A stretch of DNA of 64,000 nucleotides, taken from an uncultured Opitutaceae bacterium (GTDB taxonomy: Bacteria > Verrucomicrobiota > Verrucomicrobiia > Opitutales > Opitutaceae). The notes below the pieces were generated by a model, which worked only from the letters and a program-made list of their open reading frames with translations, was not told the DNA's origin and did not search any database. This document shows positions 38,230-46,603 of the stretch, piece after piece (position 1 is the stretch's first letter; every line of letters begins with the position of its first letter). Location of the stretch: NCBI GenBank assembly GCA_951813085.1, contig OX638348.1, positions 1,187,627 to 1,251,626 on the forward strand, given 5' to 3'. Both the position numbers and the translations under genes were made by a program.

Positions 38230-38401
38230 AGAGGTTGTGGATGAGGATTCTTTCGATGATCTTGGAGAGGTCAATGGAGAGTCGACTCAATTGCGTGTTT
38301 TGAAGGATGCATGGTAGGCGCTTCGATCAATACCTATAACCCTTGATTTCGAGCGATTCTACCCGTACCCTAAGCGCTTTCATCCTAACCTCTTATTACA
38401 T

Positions 38402-39097
38402 ATGCAAAGTTCCAACCCTTTTGTAACCGTCGCTGACGCGGCGCCTTCGGCGAGAGCCACTTTTATTCGAAAGACCTATTTTCACCTAGCGCTGGCGATC
38501 CTGGCATTCACGCTCTTCGAGTTCGTATTGTTCCAGACCGGAGCGGCGTTCACGATTGCTCAGTTCGTTTTCTCATTGCCCTATGGGTTCATGATTCTTT
38601 TGGGAGGATTTATGCTAGTGGGCTGGCTGAGCCAAAGCATGGCGGCGGGCTCGGATACGAAAGGGGGGCAATATGCGGGAATGGCTCTCTACATCGTTGC
38701 GGAAGGCATCATCTTCGCGCCGATGCTCGTTCTCGCTTCGGTACAGGCAGATGGAGTCATCGCTTCTGCCGCAACCATGACGCTGCTTCTATTTGGCGGC
38801 TTGACTGCGACCGCGTTTATGACGCGCACGGACTTCTCCTTCCTGAAATCTACCCTCACTATCGTTGGCTTCGTCGCTTTGGGACTCATCGTGTGCTCAT
38901 TCATATTCGGCATTCAATTGGGAACCTGGTTCTCGGTTGCGATGATCGTTTTCGCCAGCGCGGCGATTCTCTACTCGACTTCGAAGATCATCCACAACTA
39001 TCGAGAAGATCAGTATGTGGGCGCATCCGTGGAGCTGTTCGCATCCGTCGCCTTGCTCTTCTGGTATATCCTTCGCTTGCTCATGAGCCGGGACTAA
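38402..39097 (+). CDS. Bax inhibitor-1/YccA-family membrane protein
   Basis: A 231-residue integral membrane protein with about seven helices (for example YFHLALAILAFTLFEFVLF, FSLPYGFMILLGGFMLVGW, GLTATAFMTRTDFSFLK, ASAAILYSTSKIIHNY) and the acidic/aromatic end of the BI-1 family (YVGASVELFASVALLFWYILRLL). Family members are pH-sensitive Ca leak channels or membrane-stress proteins. It is isolated between sulfatase genes, with a strong terminator 30 bp after its stop. Confidence 0.93.
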   Translation: MQSSNPFVTVADAAPSARATFIRKTYFHLALAILAFTLFEFVLFQTGAAFTIAQFVFSLPYGFMILLGGFMLVGWLSQSMAAGSDTKGGQYAGMALYIVAEGIIFAPMLVLASVQADGVIASAATMTLLLFGGLTATAFMTRTDFSFLKSTLTIVGFVALGLIVCSFIFGIQLGTWFSVAMIVFASAAILYSTSKIIHNYREDQYVGASVELFASVALLFWYILRLLMSRD

Positions 39098-39130
39098 GTT
39101 CTAGCAAGTTGACAAAGCATTACGCTTTCG

Positions 39131-39164
39131 ATGCCCGATCCATTGACCGGATCGGGCATTTTCT
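39131..39164 (+). terminator. Intrinsic terminator after the BI-1 gene
   Basis: ATGCCCGATCC (39131-39141) and GGATCGGGCAT (39149-39159) pair perfectly as an 11-bp stem with a 7-base loop, followed by a T-rich TTTTCTT. It is 34 bp after the stop of the BI-1 gene. Confidence 0.88.
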
Positions 39165-39253
39165 TTGGGTGTTGCATAGGGGATCAAGAAAGTGATTTCG
39201 CTGCCAACAAGGTTTTTTATTTTCATTCCCAGCTGAGTTTACCAAGGTAGGTG

Positions 39254-40690
39254 ATGCCCCATTCACAACCTCTTTCTTCTCGCGCCCGGATTTTCCTGTC
39301 CCTTGTCCTTTGCTGCATCTTTTCCAGTGTGGCGCTCGCTTCGAAGCCCCTGAATGTCGTCTTCTTCCTGATCGACGATCTTGGCTGGAATGATGTGGGA
39401 GCGAGCGGCAGCGATTACTACAAGACGCCCAATATCGATCAATTGGCCCGGGATGGGATGCGCTTTACGAATGGATACGCGGCCTGCAACGTCTGCTCGC
39501 CGACTCGCGCTTCCATAATGACGGGAAAGTATCCCGCTCGCGTCATGCTGACGCAGTGGCTGCCATCGGGTCGATGGGATGCGAAGCAACATAAATTGCG
39601 GGAAGGGCGCTACCTCTCAAATTTGCCCTTGGAGGAAGTCACGATAGCGGAGGCGCTTCGAGAGGCCGGCTATACCAACGCATTCATGGGAAAATGGCAT
39701 TTGGGTCCCCTGCCTTACTACTTTCCGGAGCATCAAGGATTCGATGTCAACGTCGCCGGGCGCGACTATGGGGCCCCCGGAAGCTACTGGTATCCCTACG
39801 AAGGCAGTTGGCTCATTCCCACGACTCCCGGAATCCGGATATTCAAGGATAATCCGCTTCCCGGACAGGAGGGCGACTACCTGGTGGACAAGCTAGCAGA
39901 AAAAGGGGAGGCTTTCGTGCGGGAGCAGGCGGATAAACCGTTCTTTCTGATGATGTCGCACTACGCGGTCCACTCGCCGCTTCAGGGAAAGCCGGACAAG
40001 GTGGCGCGTTACGAAGCGATTCCCGAGGACGAGCGGCAGGGGGAGCCGCACTACGCGGCGATGGTTGAAAGCGTGGACGATAGCGTAGGTCGCATCATGA
40101 AAGCGGTTCAGGATATTGGAGCTGCCGATAATACGCTCGTCATTTTCACCAGCGACAATGGAGGAATGTGGAGAGCAACTGATAATGCGCCGTTGCGAGC
40201 GAATAAGGGATCCAATTACGAAGGCGGATTACGGGTTCCTTTTATCATTAAGTGGCCAGGCGTTGCCAAGGCAGGGAGCGTCTCGGACGAACCTGTTATC
40301 AGTCCCGATTTTTATCCCACGATATTGTCAGCCCTAGGGCTGCCTGCGAAGCCGGACCAGCACAAGGATGGGGCCGATCTTACGCCTATCTTGAAAGGCG
40401 AGGGAGGTATCGAGCGAGAAGCCATATTTTGGCACTATCCTCACTACAATCGTCATCCGGAGAATTTTCCTTCCAGTATTGCGCGCCAAGGAGATTGGAA
40501 ATTGATCGAAAAATTGGATACGGGAGAACTGGAGCTGTATGACTTGAGTAGCGATGTGGGCGAGAGCGTCAATCTAGCGAAGAAAGAGAAAGCTCGCGCT
40601 AGACGTCTTCTTGCTATGCTCGAATCCTGGCGCGAGGCAGTCGGCGCCGATCCGATGCGCCCGAATCCGAATTACGAAGGAGATAAATAG
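39254..40690 (+). CDS. Sulfatase (formylglycine-dependent), secreted
   Basis: A 478-residue S1 sulfatase with signal peptide (ARIFLSLVLCCIFSSVALA), PLNVVFFLIDDLGWNDVG, canonical FGly motif CSPTR (NVCSPTRASIMTGKYPAR), KWHLG, FTSDNGG metal motif and a long C-terminal subdomain. The likely start is ATG 39254 behind AAGGTAG; a GTG codon lies immediately upstream. It converges on the VCBS lipoprotein gene with a small GC-rich hairpin (40707-40721) between them. Confidence 0.94.
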   Translation: MPHSQPLSSRARIFLSLVLCCIFSSVALASKPLNVVFFLIDDLGWNDVGASGSDYYKTPNIDQLARDGMRFTNGYAACNVCSPTRASIMTGKYPARVMLTQWLPSGRWDAKQHKLREGRYLSNLPLEEVTIAEALREAGYTNAFMGKWHLGPLPYYFPEHQGFDVNVAGRDYGAPGSYWYPYEGSWLIPTTPGIRIFKDNPLPGQEGDYLVDKLAEKGEAFVREQADKPFFLMMSHYAVHSPLQGKPDKVARYEAIPEDERQGEPHYAAMVESVDDSVGRIMKAVQDIGAADNTLVIFTSDNGGMWRATDNAPLRANKGSNYEGGLRVPFIIKWPGVAKAGSVSDEPVISPDFYPTILSALGLPAKPDQHKDGADLTPILKGEGGIEREAIFWHYPHYNRHPENFPSSIARQGDWKLIEKLDTGELELYDLSSDVGESVNLAKKEKARARRLLAMLESWREAVGADPMRPNPNYEGDK

Positions 40691-40725
40691 CTTTTTTCTT
40701 AGGAATGGGCCGAATCGGCCCTTTG

Positions 40726-42156
40726 CTAAGGCAATGGCATTTCAGGGCTCTCGTTTTCACGCGCTGCTTTGAATGCAGGTTGCGGTGAAGCGGAACGGAC
40801 CTGCTCCAGCCAGAATACTCCATCAAAGGGATCGCTATTTCCACGCGTCGCCAAAAAGTCGATATCCCCATCCTGGTCCAGGTCTCTGGCGATGAATTTA
40901 TCGAACATGCCTCGCTTGCGACGCGAGATGTCATGCCGCGTCCAGGTACCGTTCGAATCGCCTGGATTGCGGAACCAGCCGAGACGTCCGAGTCCATCGA
41001 ATCGATCCACGTCTTCATCGCCCATGCGTGAACCTTTGCTGTAGCTGCCGCACATGATGTCGATGTGGCCATCGCTATCGATATCCGCTAGCTCAAACCC
41101 GATCATCCAATCGGGTCCCCAATCGCCCACCTTGTGGACTTTCCACTCGTGATCGAAAGATTCGGGCTGCTCGATCCAAACCAGTCCCGTGTATTCACCG
41201 CTCGCTCCCACGATATCGAGTTTCCCGTCACCGTTGAGGTCGATATGCTCGAGATTGAACCCCGCCATATAGTCGCCTTCGAATCGGACAGCGTGTTCCT
41301 TGAATCGGAAGTCCTTTCCCCCAAGATTCTCCAGCAAGGCGATGCGCTCTTCGCCTCGACTGCCAACGATGATGTCGAGATCGCCGTCGCCGTCTATGTC
41401 GATTGGCTCTGCATTTTGAGGGATGCTGTAGCGGCCAAGCTCGATTTCACTCCAGCTGTCTCCGTCGAGCGGGTCGCCGGAGAATTGGAAGATATTGACC
41501 GGCGTCTTGCGGTCGAAGTCATCCGGACCGGGACGCTGGGCGCCTTTGTTGGCGGCTGACACTTCGAGTTGTCCGTCGCCATTGAAGTCTCCAAAGAACA
41601 CGCGAATATAGGAGCCTCGATCTCGCGTCATTGGCAGAATGAGGCGTGGCCAGGCGACCGTTCGGCAGTCCTTTCCCGGATTTTGCAAATAGATGAGATG
41701 GGATAGCTCGGCGGCCACTATGACGTCCTTGTACCCATCGCCATTGAGGTCGGCGATGGCCGCGTCCTCAGGCGCTGGCGAGTCGGCGGCTTCGGCTAGA
41801 GTGACGTTCGTCCAGGTATTCGGATCCTCGGATCCGAACGCGATCCGAACGTGACCTGCTTGATCGGGCTTATAGTTAGGATCGTATTCGCTTGATATGT
41901 ACTCGCTGTCGGATTCGTGCACGGAAACGATATCTTCGTACCCGTCGTTGTCGAGATCGCCCACCACGAGCCCATCGCTTCCACTCAGTCCAAATCCTGC
42001 GATTACCGGATCATCGATGATGTGCTCTTTCCAGCTAATGAATGCTCCATCGGCGCTCGTTGCGTCGCTCAGGGAATCGCCCACTTTGGGCAAGGATTGG
42101 GATCCGCACCCGGTGAGGAGCAAGGCGATAATTGGCAGGGGATAGAGGGATTTCAT
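40726..42156 (-). CDS. VCBS/FG-GAP repeat lipoprotein
   Basis: A 476-residue lipoprotein (signal YPLPIIALLLTGCGS, lipobox LTGC) made of Ca-binding VCBS blades: GDLDNDGYEDIVSVH, DLNGDGYKDVIVAAE, GDFNGDGQLEVSAAN, DIDGDGDLDIIVGS, DLNGDGKLDIVGAS, DIDSDGHIDIMCG and DLDQDGDIDFLATR, i.e. a seven-blade propeller. It probably binds a polysaccharide or protein partner at the cell surface. It is divergent from the sulfatase gene at 42277. Confidence 0.88.
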   Translation of the reverse strand: MKSLYPLPIIALLLTGCGSQSLPKVGDSLSDATSADGAFISWKEHIIDDPVIAGFGLSGSDGLVVGDLDNDGYEDIVSVHESDSEYISSEYDPNYKPDQAGHVRIAFGSEDPNTWTNVTLAEAADSPAPEDAAIADLNGDGYKDVIVAAELSHLIYLQNPGKDCRTVAWPRLILPMTRDRGSYIRVFFGDFNGDGQLEVSAANKGAQRPGPDDFDRKTPVNIFQFSGDPLDGDSWSEIELGRYSIPQNAEPIDIDGDGDLDIIVGSRGEERIALLENLGGKDFRFKEHAVRFEGDYMAGFNLEHIDLNGDGKLDIVGASGEYTGLVWIEQPESFDHEWKVHKVGDWGPDWMIGFELADIDSDGHIDIMCGSYSKGSRMGDEDVDRFDGLGRLGWFRNPGDSNGTWTRHDISRRKRGMFDKFIARDLDQDGDIDFLATRGNSDPFDGVFWLEQVRSASPQPAFKAARENESPEMPLP

Positions 42157-42276
42157 ACGGTGAGGTTGCTCGGGGACACTGAAGGGCGACGTATAAGAGT
42201 CAATGCTAGGTACTGCGTCGTGAGGATTTTGCCATGAATGTTTGATTCGCTCAAGGCGCTTGGGTAGGGTGCTCGA

Positions 42277-43656
42277 ATGCGATTATACCCCATACTGTTT
42301 TCAGCCGCGCTGCTCGCCTCTTCTGTGATGCCTTCTCAATTGATGGCCGCTCCCAATATCGTTCTCATCCTTACGGATGATCAGGGCTGGAGCCAGCTGC
42401 CCGCTCGAATGGATCCAATGATTTCGAGCTCGCGCTCTCGTTACTTGGAGTCGCCGCATATCGCCGCTTTAATGGAGGATGGAAGGCGCTTTACGAGCGG
42501 CTATTCGCCTGCTCCGCTGTGTACGCCTACGCGGCGATCTATTTTGTGCGGTACTTCGGCTGCCCGGAGCGGAACCGAATTCGCTAGTCCAGACTGGATT
42601 CCTGCAGATCATTTGACGATTCCGAAAGCGTTGAAAGCCGCGAATTCCGCTTATAGGACGGCGCACTTCGGAAAGTGGGGCGAGCAAATGATATCGACGC
42701 CGGAGGAGTGTGGATACGACGTGAGCGATGGCATGACGGGCAATCTAACGGGAGGGATGCCTAAGTCGCTCGGCATTGAATCGGGAAGCCACACGGAGGG
42801 CCCTCCTCATTTTATCGATAACGAGGATCCGAAGCGAACGGTGACCGTCACTGATCGCGCCGTCGCGTTCATGAATGCCGAGGCGAACGCGGGGAACCCG
42901 TTTTACGTTCAAGTGAGCTACTATGCTCAGCATTTGTCTGTCGTGACGCGTGAAAGCCTATTGGCAAAGTACGAGCAGAAAGGAAAGCCGGACCGAGGCT
43001 ATACGGCCGCGTGGGCAGCGATGCTCGAGGAGCTCGACGCCGGAGTGGGCCGATTGCGGGCGGCGTTGGAGGAGTTGGACATCGATGATGAAACCTATGT
43101 GATTTTCACCACCGACAATGGCGGGCGGGGCACTGTTCCGGGAGGTGATCTCAAAGCGACTGCCCCAAATTTTCCGCTATCCGGAGCGAAGCATACCTTG
43201 ATGGAAGGCGGTGTACGCGTACCGTTCATTGTAGCGGGTCCGGGGATACGTGCGGGTTCGGTGTGCCGTGTGCCGGTAGTGGGGTATGACTTTCTTCCTA
43301 CGTTCCACGCCTTGGCGGGTGGGACGCCGGATCAATTGAGCTCCGAGGTAGATGGCGCCGATATTCAAGCCTTGTTTAAGGATCGGACCGTAGGTGATTT
43401 CGAGCGTCCGCAAGAGGCGCTGTTTTTTCATCGTCCACGGCGAAATGCGTCCGCGATTCGAGAGGGAAATTATAAGTTGATGCTGCGCTGGAACAATGAT
43501 GGTACGATCAGGGGGCACGAGCTGTACAAGGTGTATCCGAATCCCGCAGAAGTCGGGAGGGAGATCTCAGATGACCATCCCAAGCTGGTGGAAGCGTTGC
43601 GCGATCGGTTGCTCGCCCACTTGTATTTGGTTGATGCGGAACGCAAAGCTCCTTGA
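42277..43656 (+). CDS. Sulfatase (formylglycine-dependent), secreted
   Basis: A 459-residue S1 sulfatase with signal peptide (LYPILFSAALLASSVMPSQLMA), PNIVLILTDDQGWSQLP, FGly motif CTPTR (PLCTPTRRSILCGTSAARSG), HFGKWGEQ and FTTDNGGRGT metal motif. Compared with the other sulfatases here its middle contains a GTSAARSGTEF segment and a shorter C-terminal part. It lies between two divergently oriented propeller and YceI genes. Confidence 0.93.
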   Translation: MRLYPILFSAALLASSVMPSQLMAAPNIVLILTDDQGWSQLPARMDPMISSSRSRYLESPHIAALMEDGRRFTSGYSPAPLCTPTRRSILCGTSAARSGTEFASPDWIPADHLTIPKALKAANSAYRTAHFGKWGEQMISTPEECGYDVSDGMTGNLTGGMPKSLGIESGSHTEGPPHFIDNEDPKRTVTVTDRAVAFMNAEANAGNPFYVQVSYYAQHLSVVTRESLLAKYEQKGKPDRGYTAAWAAMLEELDAGVGRLRAALEELDIDDETYVIFTTDNGGRGTVPGGDLKATAPNFPLSGAKHTLMEGGVRVPFIVAGPGIRAGSVCRVPVVGYDFLPTFHALAGGTPDQLSSEVDGADIQALFKDRTVGDFERPQEALFFHRPRRNASAIREGNYKLMLRWNNDGTIRGHELYKVYPNPAEVGREISDDHPKLVEALRDRLLAHLYLVDAERKAP

Positions 43657-43790
43657 GGGAGTGTCCATTCGGTTTGTAGCTTCCACCGTGAGGGGACTAG
43701 CGGAAGGCTCGCCGGGTCCGATAGAGTGGGCGTAACTACTCGCTTACGGAGTTGACTCTCTCTGGGGCGTGACGCATTTATTTCAGCATT

Positions 43791-44405
43791 ATGACTTGCT
43801 CCAAGACAACTTCGCTACTCGCATTTTCTTTTATCGCCCTATTCGCAACTGGTTGTTCCAACCCGGCTGACGAAACAGAATCGGCGAAAGTGGGAGCTGC
43901 AGTTCAGGCAGTGAAGGCGGTAGCAGATGTGAAAACATACGCTATCAGCGCAGACTCGAAGATTTCCTTCGTAGGTTCGAAGGTAACTGGAAGCCATGAT
44001 GGGGGATTCAATAGCTTTGATGGTTCGATCGCGGTTGCGGGTGGCAAAATCGTTCCACCCAGCAAAGTAACGATTCAGATGGACTCGCTCTGGTCGGATA
44101 GCAACCGACTAACCGGATACCTAAAGAACGCCGACTTCTTCGATGTAGAAACCTTTCCAACTGCGGAGTTTGCAGTGACCTCGATGTCCGATTCGGAAAT
44201 AACGGGAAACCTCACTCTTCACGGTGTAACCAAGAGCATCACCTTCTCGCCGGAAGTTTCCGTATCTGATGACGCTGTTTCGCTCAGCGCAGAGTTCGAT
44301 ATCATGCGATTCGACTTTGGTATCGTGTACAAGGGCAAGGTAGATGACCTGATCCGGGATGAAGTCGTGATCAAGCTGGACGTCGTTGCTAATGCAGACG
44401 CCTGA
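43791..44405 (+). CDS. YceI-family lipoprotein
   Basis: A 204-residue lipoprotein (signal TSLLAFSFIALFATGC, lipobox ATGC) with the YceI beta-barrel fold, which binds isoprenoid-like lipids: YAISADSKISFVGSKVTGSHDG, FNSFDGSIAVAGGK, DFFDVETFPTAEFAVTS, GNLTLHGVTKSITF. It is complete, and its stop lies 10 bp from the truncated DUF1080 gene. Confidence 0.9.
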   Translation: MTCSKTTSLLAFSFIALFATGCSNPADETESAKVGAAVQAVKAVADVKTYAISADSKISFVGSKVTGSHDGGFNSFDGSIAVAGGKIVPPSKVTIQMDSLWSDSNRLTGYLKNADFFDVETFPTAEFAVTSMSDSEITGNLTLHGVTKSITFSPEVSVSDDAVSLSAEFDIMRFDFGIVYKGKVDDLIRDEVVIKLDVVANADA

Positions 44406-44415
44406 AACGGCGGCG

Positions 44416-44790
44416 CTATAGTTCCTTGACCTTGATGTTGCGAAACTGGTCTTGGCCTGCTTTTCCAGAGTGAATTTGCAGGCTGAAGAATCCTTCTGGG
44501 TATTCATCATTGGTCCAATGGGCCGCCGGGATGCCATTTATCCAGGTTTTAACTACGTTGCCTTCGGCCTTTACCGTCATGCGATTCCATTCATCGTAGT
44601 CGATGGCGCTTCGCGCCTTGGCATGCGCGTTTAGCCAAAGAGGGTAGTACCAGCCGCCGCAGGATTGTCCGTAGATTCCGCCTGACCAGAAACGTTTCTT
44701 CGAATCGGCTTCCATCTCGGCTTGAGGGCCGAACACGGTTTGCTTGCCCTTATTGTCTTCCTTGACCTGTCCGTTCCAAGTTCTCCGGAA
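44416..44790 (-). pseudogene. 3' fragment of a DUF1080 (3-keto-disaccharide hydrolase-like) gene
   Basis: The last about 120 codons of a DUF1080 jelly-roll protein: KQTVFGPQAEMEADSKKR, GWYYPLWLNAHAKAR, DEWNRMTVKAEGNVVKTWING, HWTNDEYPEGFFSLQIHSG, and the closing RNIKVKEL. The family N-terminus (signal peptide, first strands ending in the SGIQxRS motif) is missing: upstream of about 44790 the frame reads into unrelated sequence antisense to the neighbouring fragment. The frame stays open but is not protein-like there. Confidence 0.75.
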
Positions 44791-45594
44791 AAGAAGCGGA
44801 GCCCGGAATCGATTAAGGCCATCAATGATCATCTTGCTGAAATTGCAAAAAATAATCCGCGCATAACGGTACTGGATACATGGACACTTTTTGCTGATGA
44901 AGAAGGCAATGCAAAGCCAGAGGAATTTCCGGACCTCCTTCATCCAAATGATTTGGGCTATGCTAAGTGGGAAGCGGCTCTCAGACCGGTCTTCGCTACG
45001 TTGGGTTTTCTTGAAACGGAAGTGGATACGTTCCAAGTAGAAGAGGGCTTTACGGCTTCGTTCAACGGACGCAATCTCAATGGTTGGGGATTCAGGGCGA
45101 CAACTCCTAGGAATCCCAATCGAAGAGTGAATCCAAACGCTCCAGTTCGCACGGTTATTACGGAGCCACAGAATTTCTATGGTCAACAGGCTAGCAGCGA
45201 TGGTCGTTATAGAGCAATCAATGGTCGGCTCGTAGTAACGACACCAGTTGAAGGGAGACGTATTCACCAACTTTGGACAACAAGAGATTTTTCGGGTGAC
45301 TTTACCCTGAAGCTAGAATTTCGGGCTACGCCCAACGCGGACAGCGGAGTTTTTATAAAAGGGAAGCAACTCCAATGTCGTGACTATCCGCTAGCAGGAC
45401 CCTACAGCAATCTCAAGAATTACAAGCCGCAGGATTGGAATGAGCTCGTGATTACCGTAAAAGGGAATAGCGCCCATTGCGTATGCAATGGCGAGGCGCT
45501 TGAGGAAAATTTCGAGATTCCTGTGTCGGGTCCCATTGGTTTAGAGGGCGATCGAGGGCAAATGGAGTATCGTCGAATCCGAATTCGAGAGTAG
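44776..45594 (+). pseudogene. 3' fragment of an SGNH-esterase/DUF1080 fusion gene
   Basis: Starts abruptly at about 44776 inside an SGNH (GDSL-like) esterase domain: VPSSPEKKRSPESIKAIND, ITVLDTWTLFADEEG, the catalytic-site FPDLLHPNDLGYAKWEAAL with its Asp and His. A DUF1080 domain follows (TASFNGRNLNGWGFRA ... DFTLKLEFRATPNADSGVFIKGKQ ... GPIGLEGDRGQMEYRRIRIRE) and ends normally. The esterase Ser motif (GDS) and N-terminal half are missing. It is joined head to head with the minus-strand fragment, so both genes lost their 5' ends at the same breakpoint. Confidence 0.75.
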
Positions 45595-45626
45595 TTTCGT
45601 TTGGCTGAAAGCCTCTTCTCGAGTCG

Positions 45627-46060
45627 TTAGTTTGCCGATTTGCGAAGAGATTTGAGAGCTTGGGCAAGTCGCTCGTATTGATCTAGGCTATTGTAGACTT
45701 GAGCGGAAATACGGACCAAGCGTTTCGGATGGGCTGGCCATGTAATCACGGGCACTTCGATTTTGTACTGTTCCACGAGAGGCTCTTGCCAATAATCAAG
45801 GTAGTTGATCGACTGATACGGTTCTTGCAATCTAGAATCCGGAAGGGGTATCGAAGCGAGCGATCCGATCATGCTGTCGGGCGATGGAGCATCGATCTCA
45901 AGCGCTTCGAGAACGGCATTCCGCCCCGCTAGAGCAAGATTTCGATTCCGGTCATAAATATTTCGCCAACCCCCAGGGACTGTCTGGTTGAGAAAGTCGA
46001 TAACGAAGGGAACCGATAGGGCTGCGCTGGGATCACGAGTTCCCATCCAAGCGAAAGCAG
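45627..46060 (-). pseudogene. 3' fragment of a class-V aminotransferase (isopenicillin-N epimerase-like)
   Basis: The C-terminal about 145 codons of a PLP-dependent class-V aminotransferase: FAWMGTRDPSAALSVPF, FVIDFLNQTVPGGWRNI, the small-domain strands IEVPVITWPAHPKRLVRISAQVYN and the family end. The PLP lysine and the first about 250 residues are absent. Its 5' edge (about 46060) is fused directly to the truncated 3' end of nhaC, so a deletion removed both the end of nhaC and the start of this gene. Confidence 0.72.
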
Positions 46061-46498
46061 CTTTCGCGGCATGCCCTTCTGGTCGTAGTTCTTGTGGAAG
46101 GCTTCTCCCACGATGAAGCTGGCCGCCATTTGATTGGAGGTAAATGCGTTGATGAAAGAAGTGGAAGCGAGAGTCGCGATAATTGTGGCGCCTCGTGATT
46201 TGGCGAATCCGAATACTCGGTTCACGATAATTGGCATCGCGTTGATTAGGTCGATGGCGCCTACATATACGATTATCGATATTATGACCGGTTCACTGAG
46301 CTCGTAGAGTCCACCGCGATCGAAAAGAGCGCTTAGTTCCTCAGGGATTGAATTCATCCAAACCGCCATCGATGTGTCGTATCCCTTGTATAGCGATTGT
46401 ACCACATCGGCCAGTGTCGTTTGCTGAAATAGCAGCGCTAGGATGCAAGCGGAGAATGAGGAGGTAACAAGCGCCGGCAGCGTAGCCTTCTTTTTAAT
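46055..46498 (-). pseudogene. nhaC: Na+/H+ antiporter (NhaC family), 3' part, separated by transposon
   Basis: Continues the antiporter gene broken by the transposon: the first codons after the target duplication read KKATLPALV, matching the point where the 5' part stops (GSIKK). It has membrane helices (LVTSSFSACILALLFQ; PVIISIIVYVGAIDLINAMPIIV; ATIIATLASTSFINAFTSNQ). It ends near 46055 at GMPRKLLS, just short of the SRTLED-type end helix of NhaC proteins, replaced by aminotransferase sequence. So the gene carries both an insertion and a 3' deletion. Confidence 0.8.
46491..46498. repeat. Target-site duplication, left copy
   Basis: tttttaat, identical to 49109-49116, flanks the transposon and is part of the nhaC reading frame. 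Eight bp is the duplication length of IS1595-family elements. Confidence 0.95.
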
Positions 46499-46523
46499 GG
46501 GAATTATATACCTTAGTGCCGAA
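46499..46523. repeat. Terminal inverted repeat, left
   Basis: Perfect 25-bp match to the reverse complement of 49084-49108; first bases GGGAATTATATACC. The match breaks at the 26th base. Confidence 0.95.
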
Positions 46524-46603
46524 GAAAAAGGATCACCCATCCCTTTCTTTCCTATGTTTTTCAACATTCTTCTCTTTGATCGTTAGAGGTTTAACCAACT
46601 GGT

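Noticed and set aside
40707..40721. Strong bidirectional terminator between convergent genes
   Set aside because: A GC-rich dyad (GGGCC-gaatc-GGCCC) is present but without a proper T-tract on either side; too weak to annotate.
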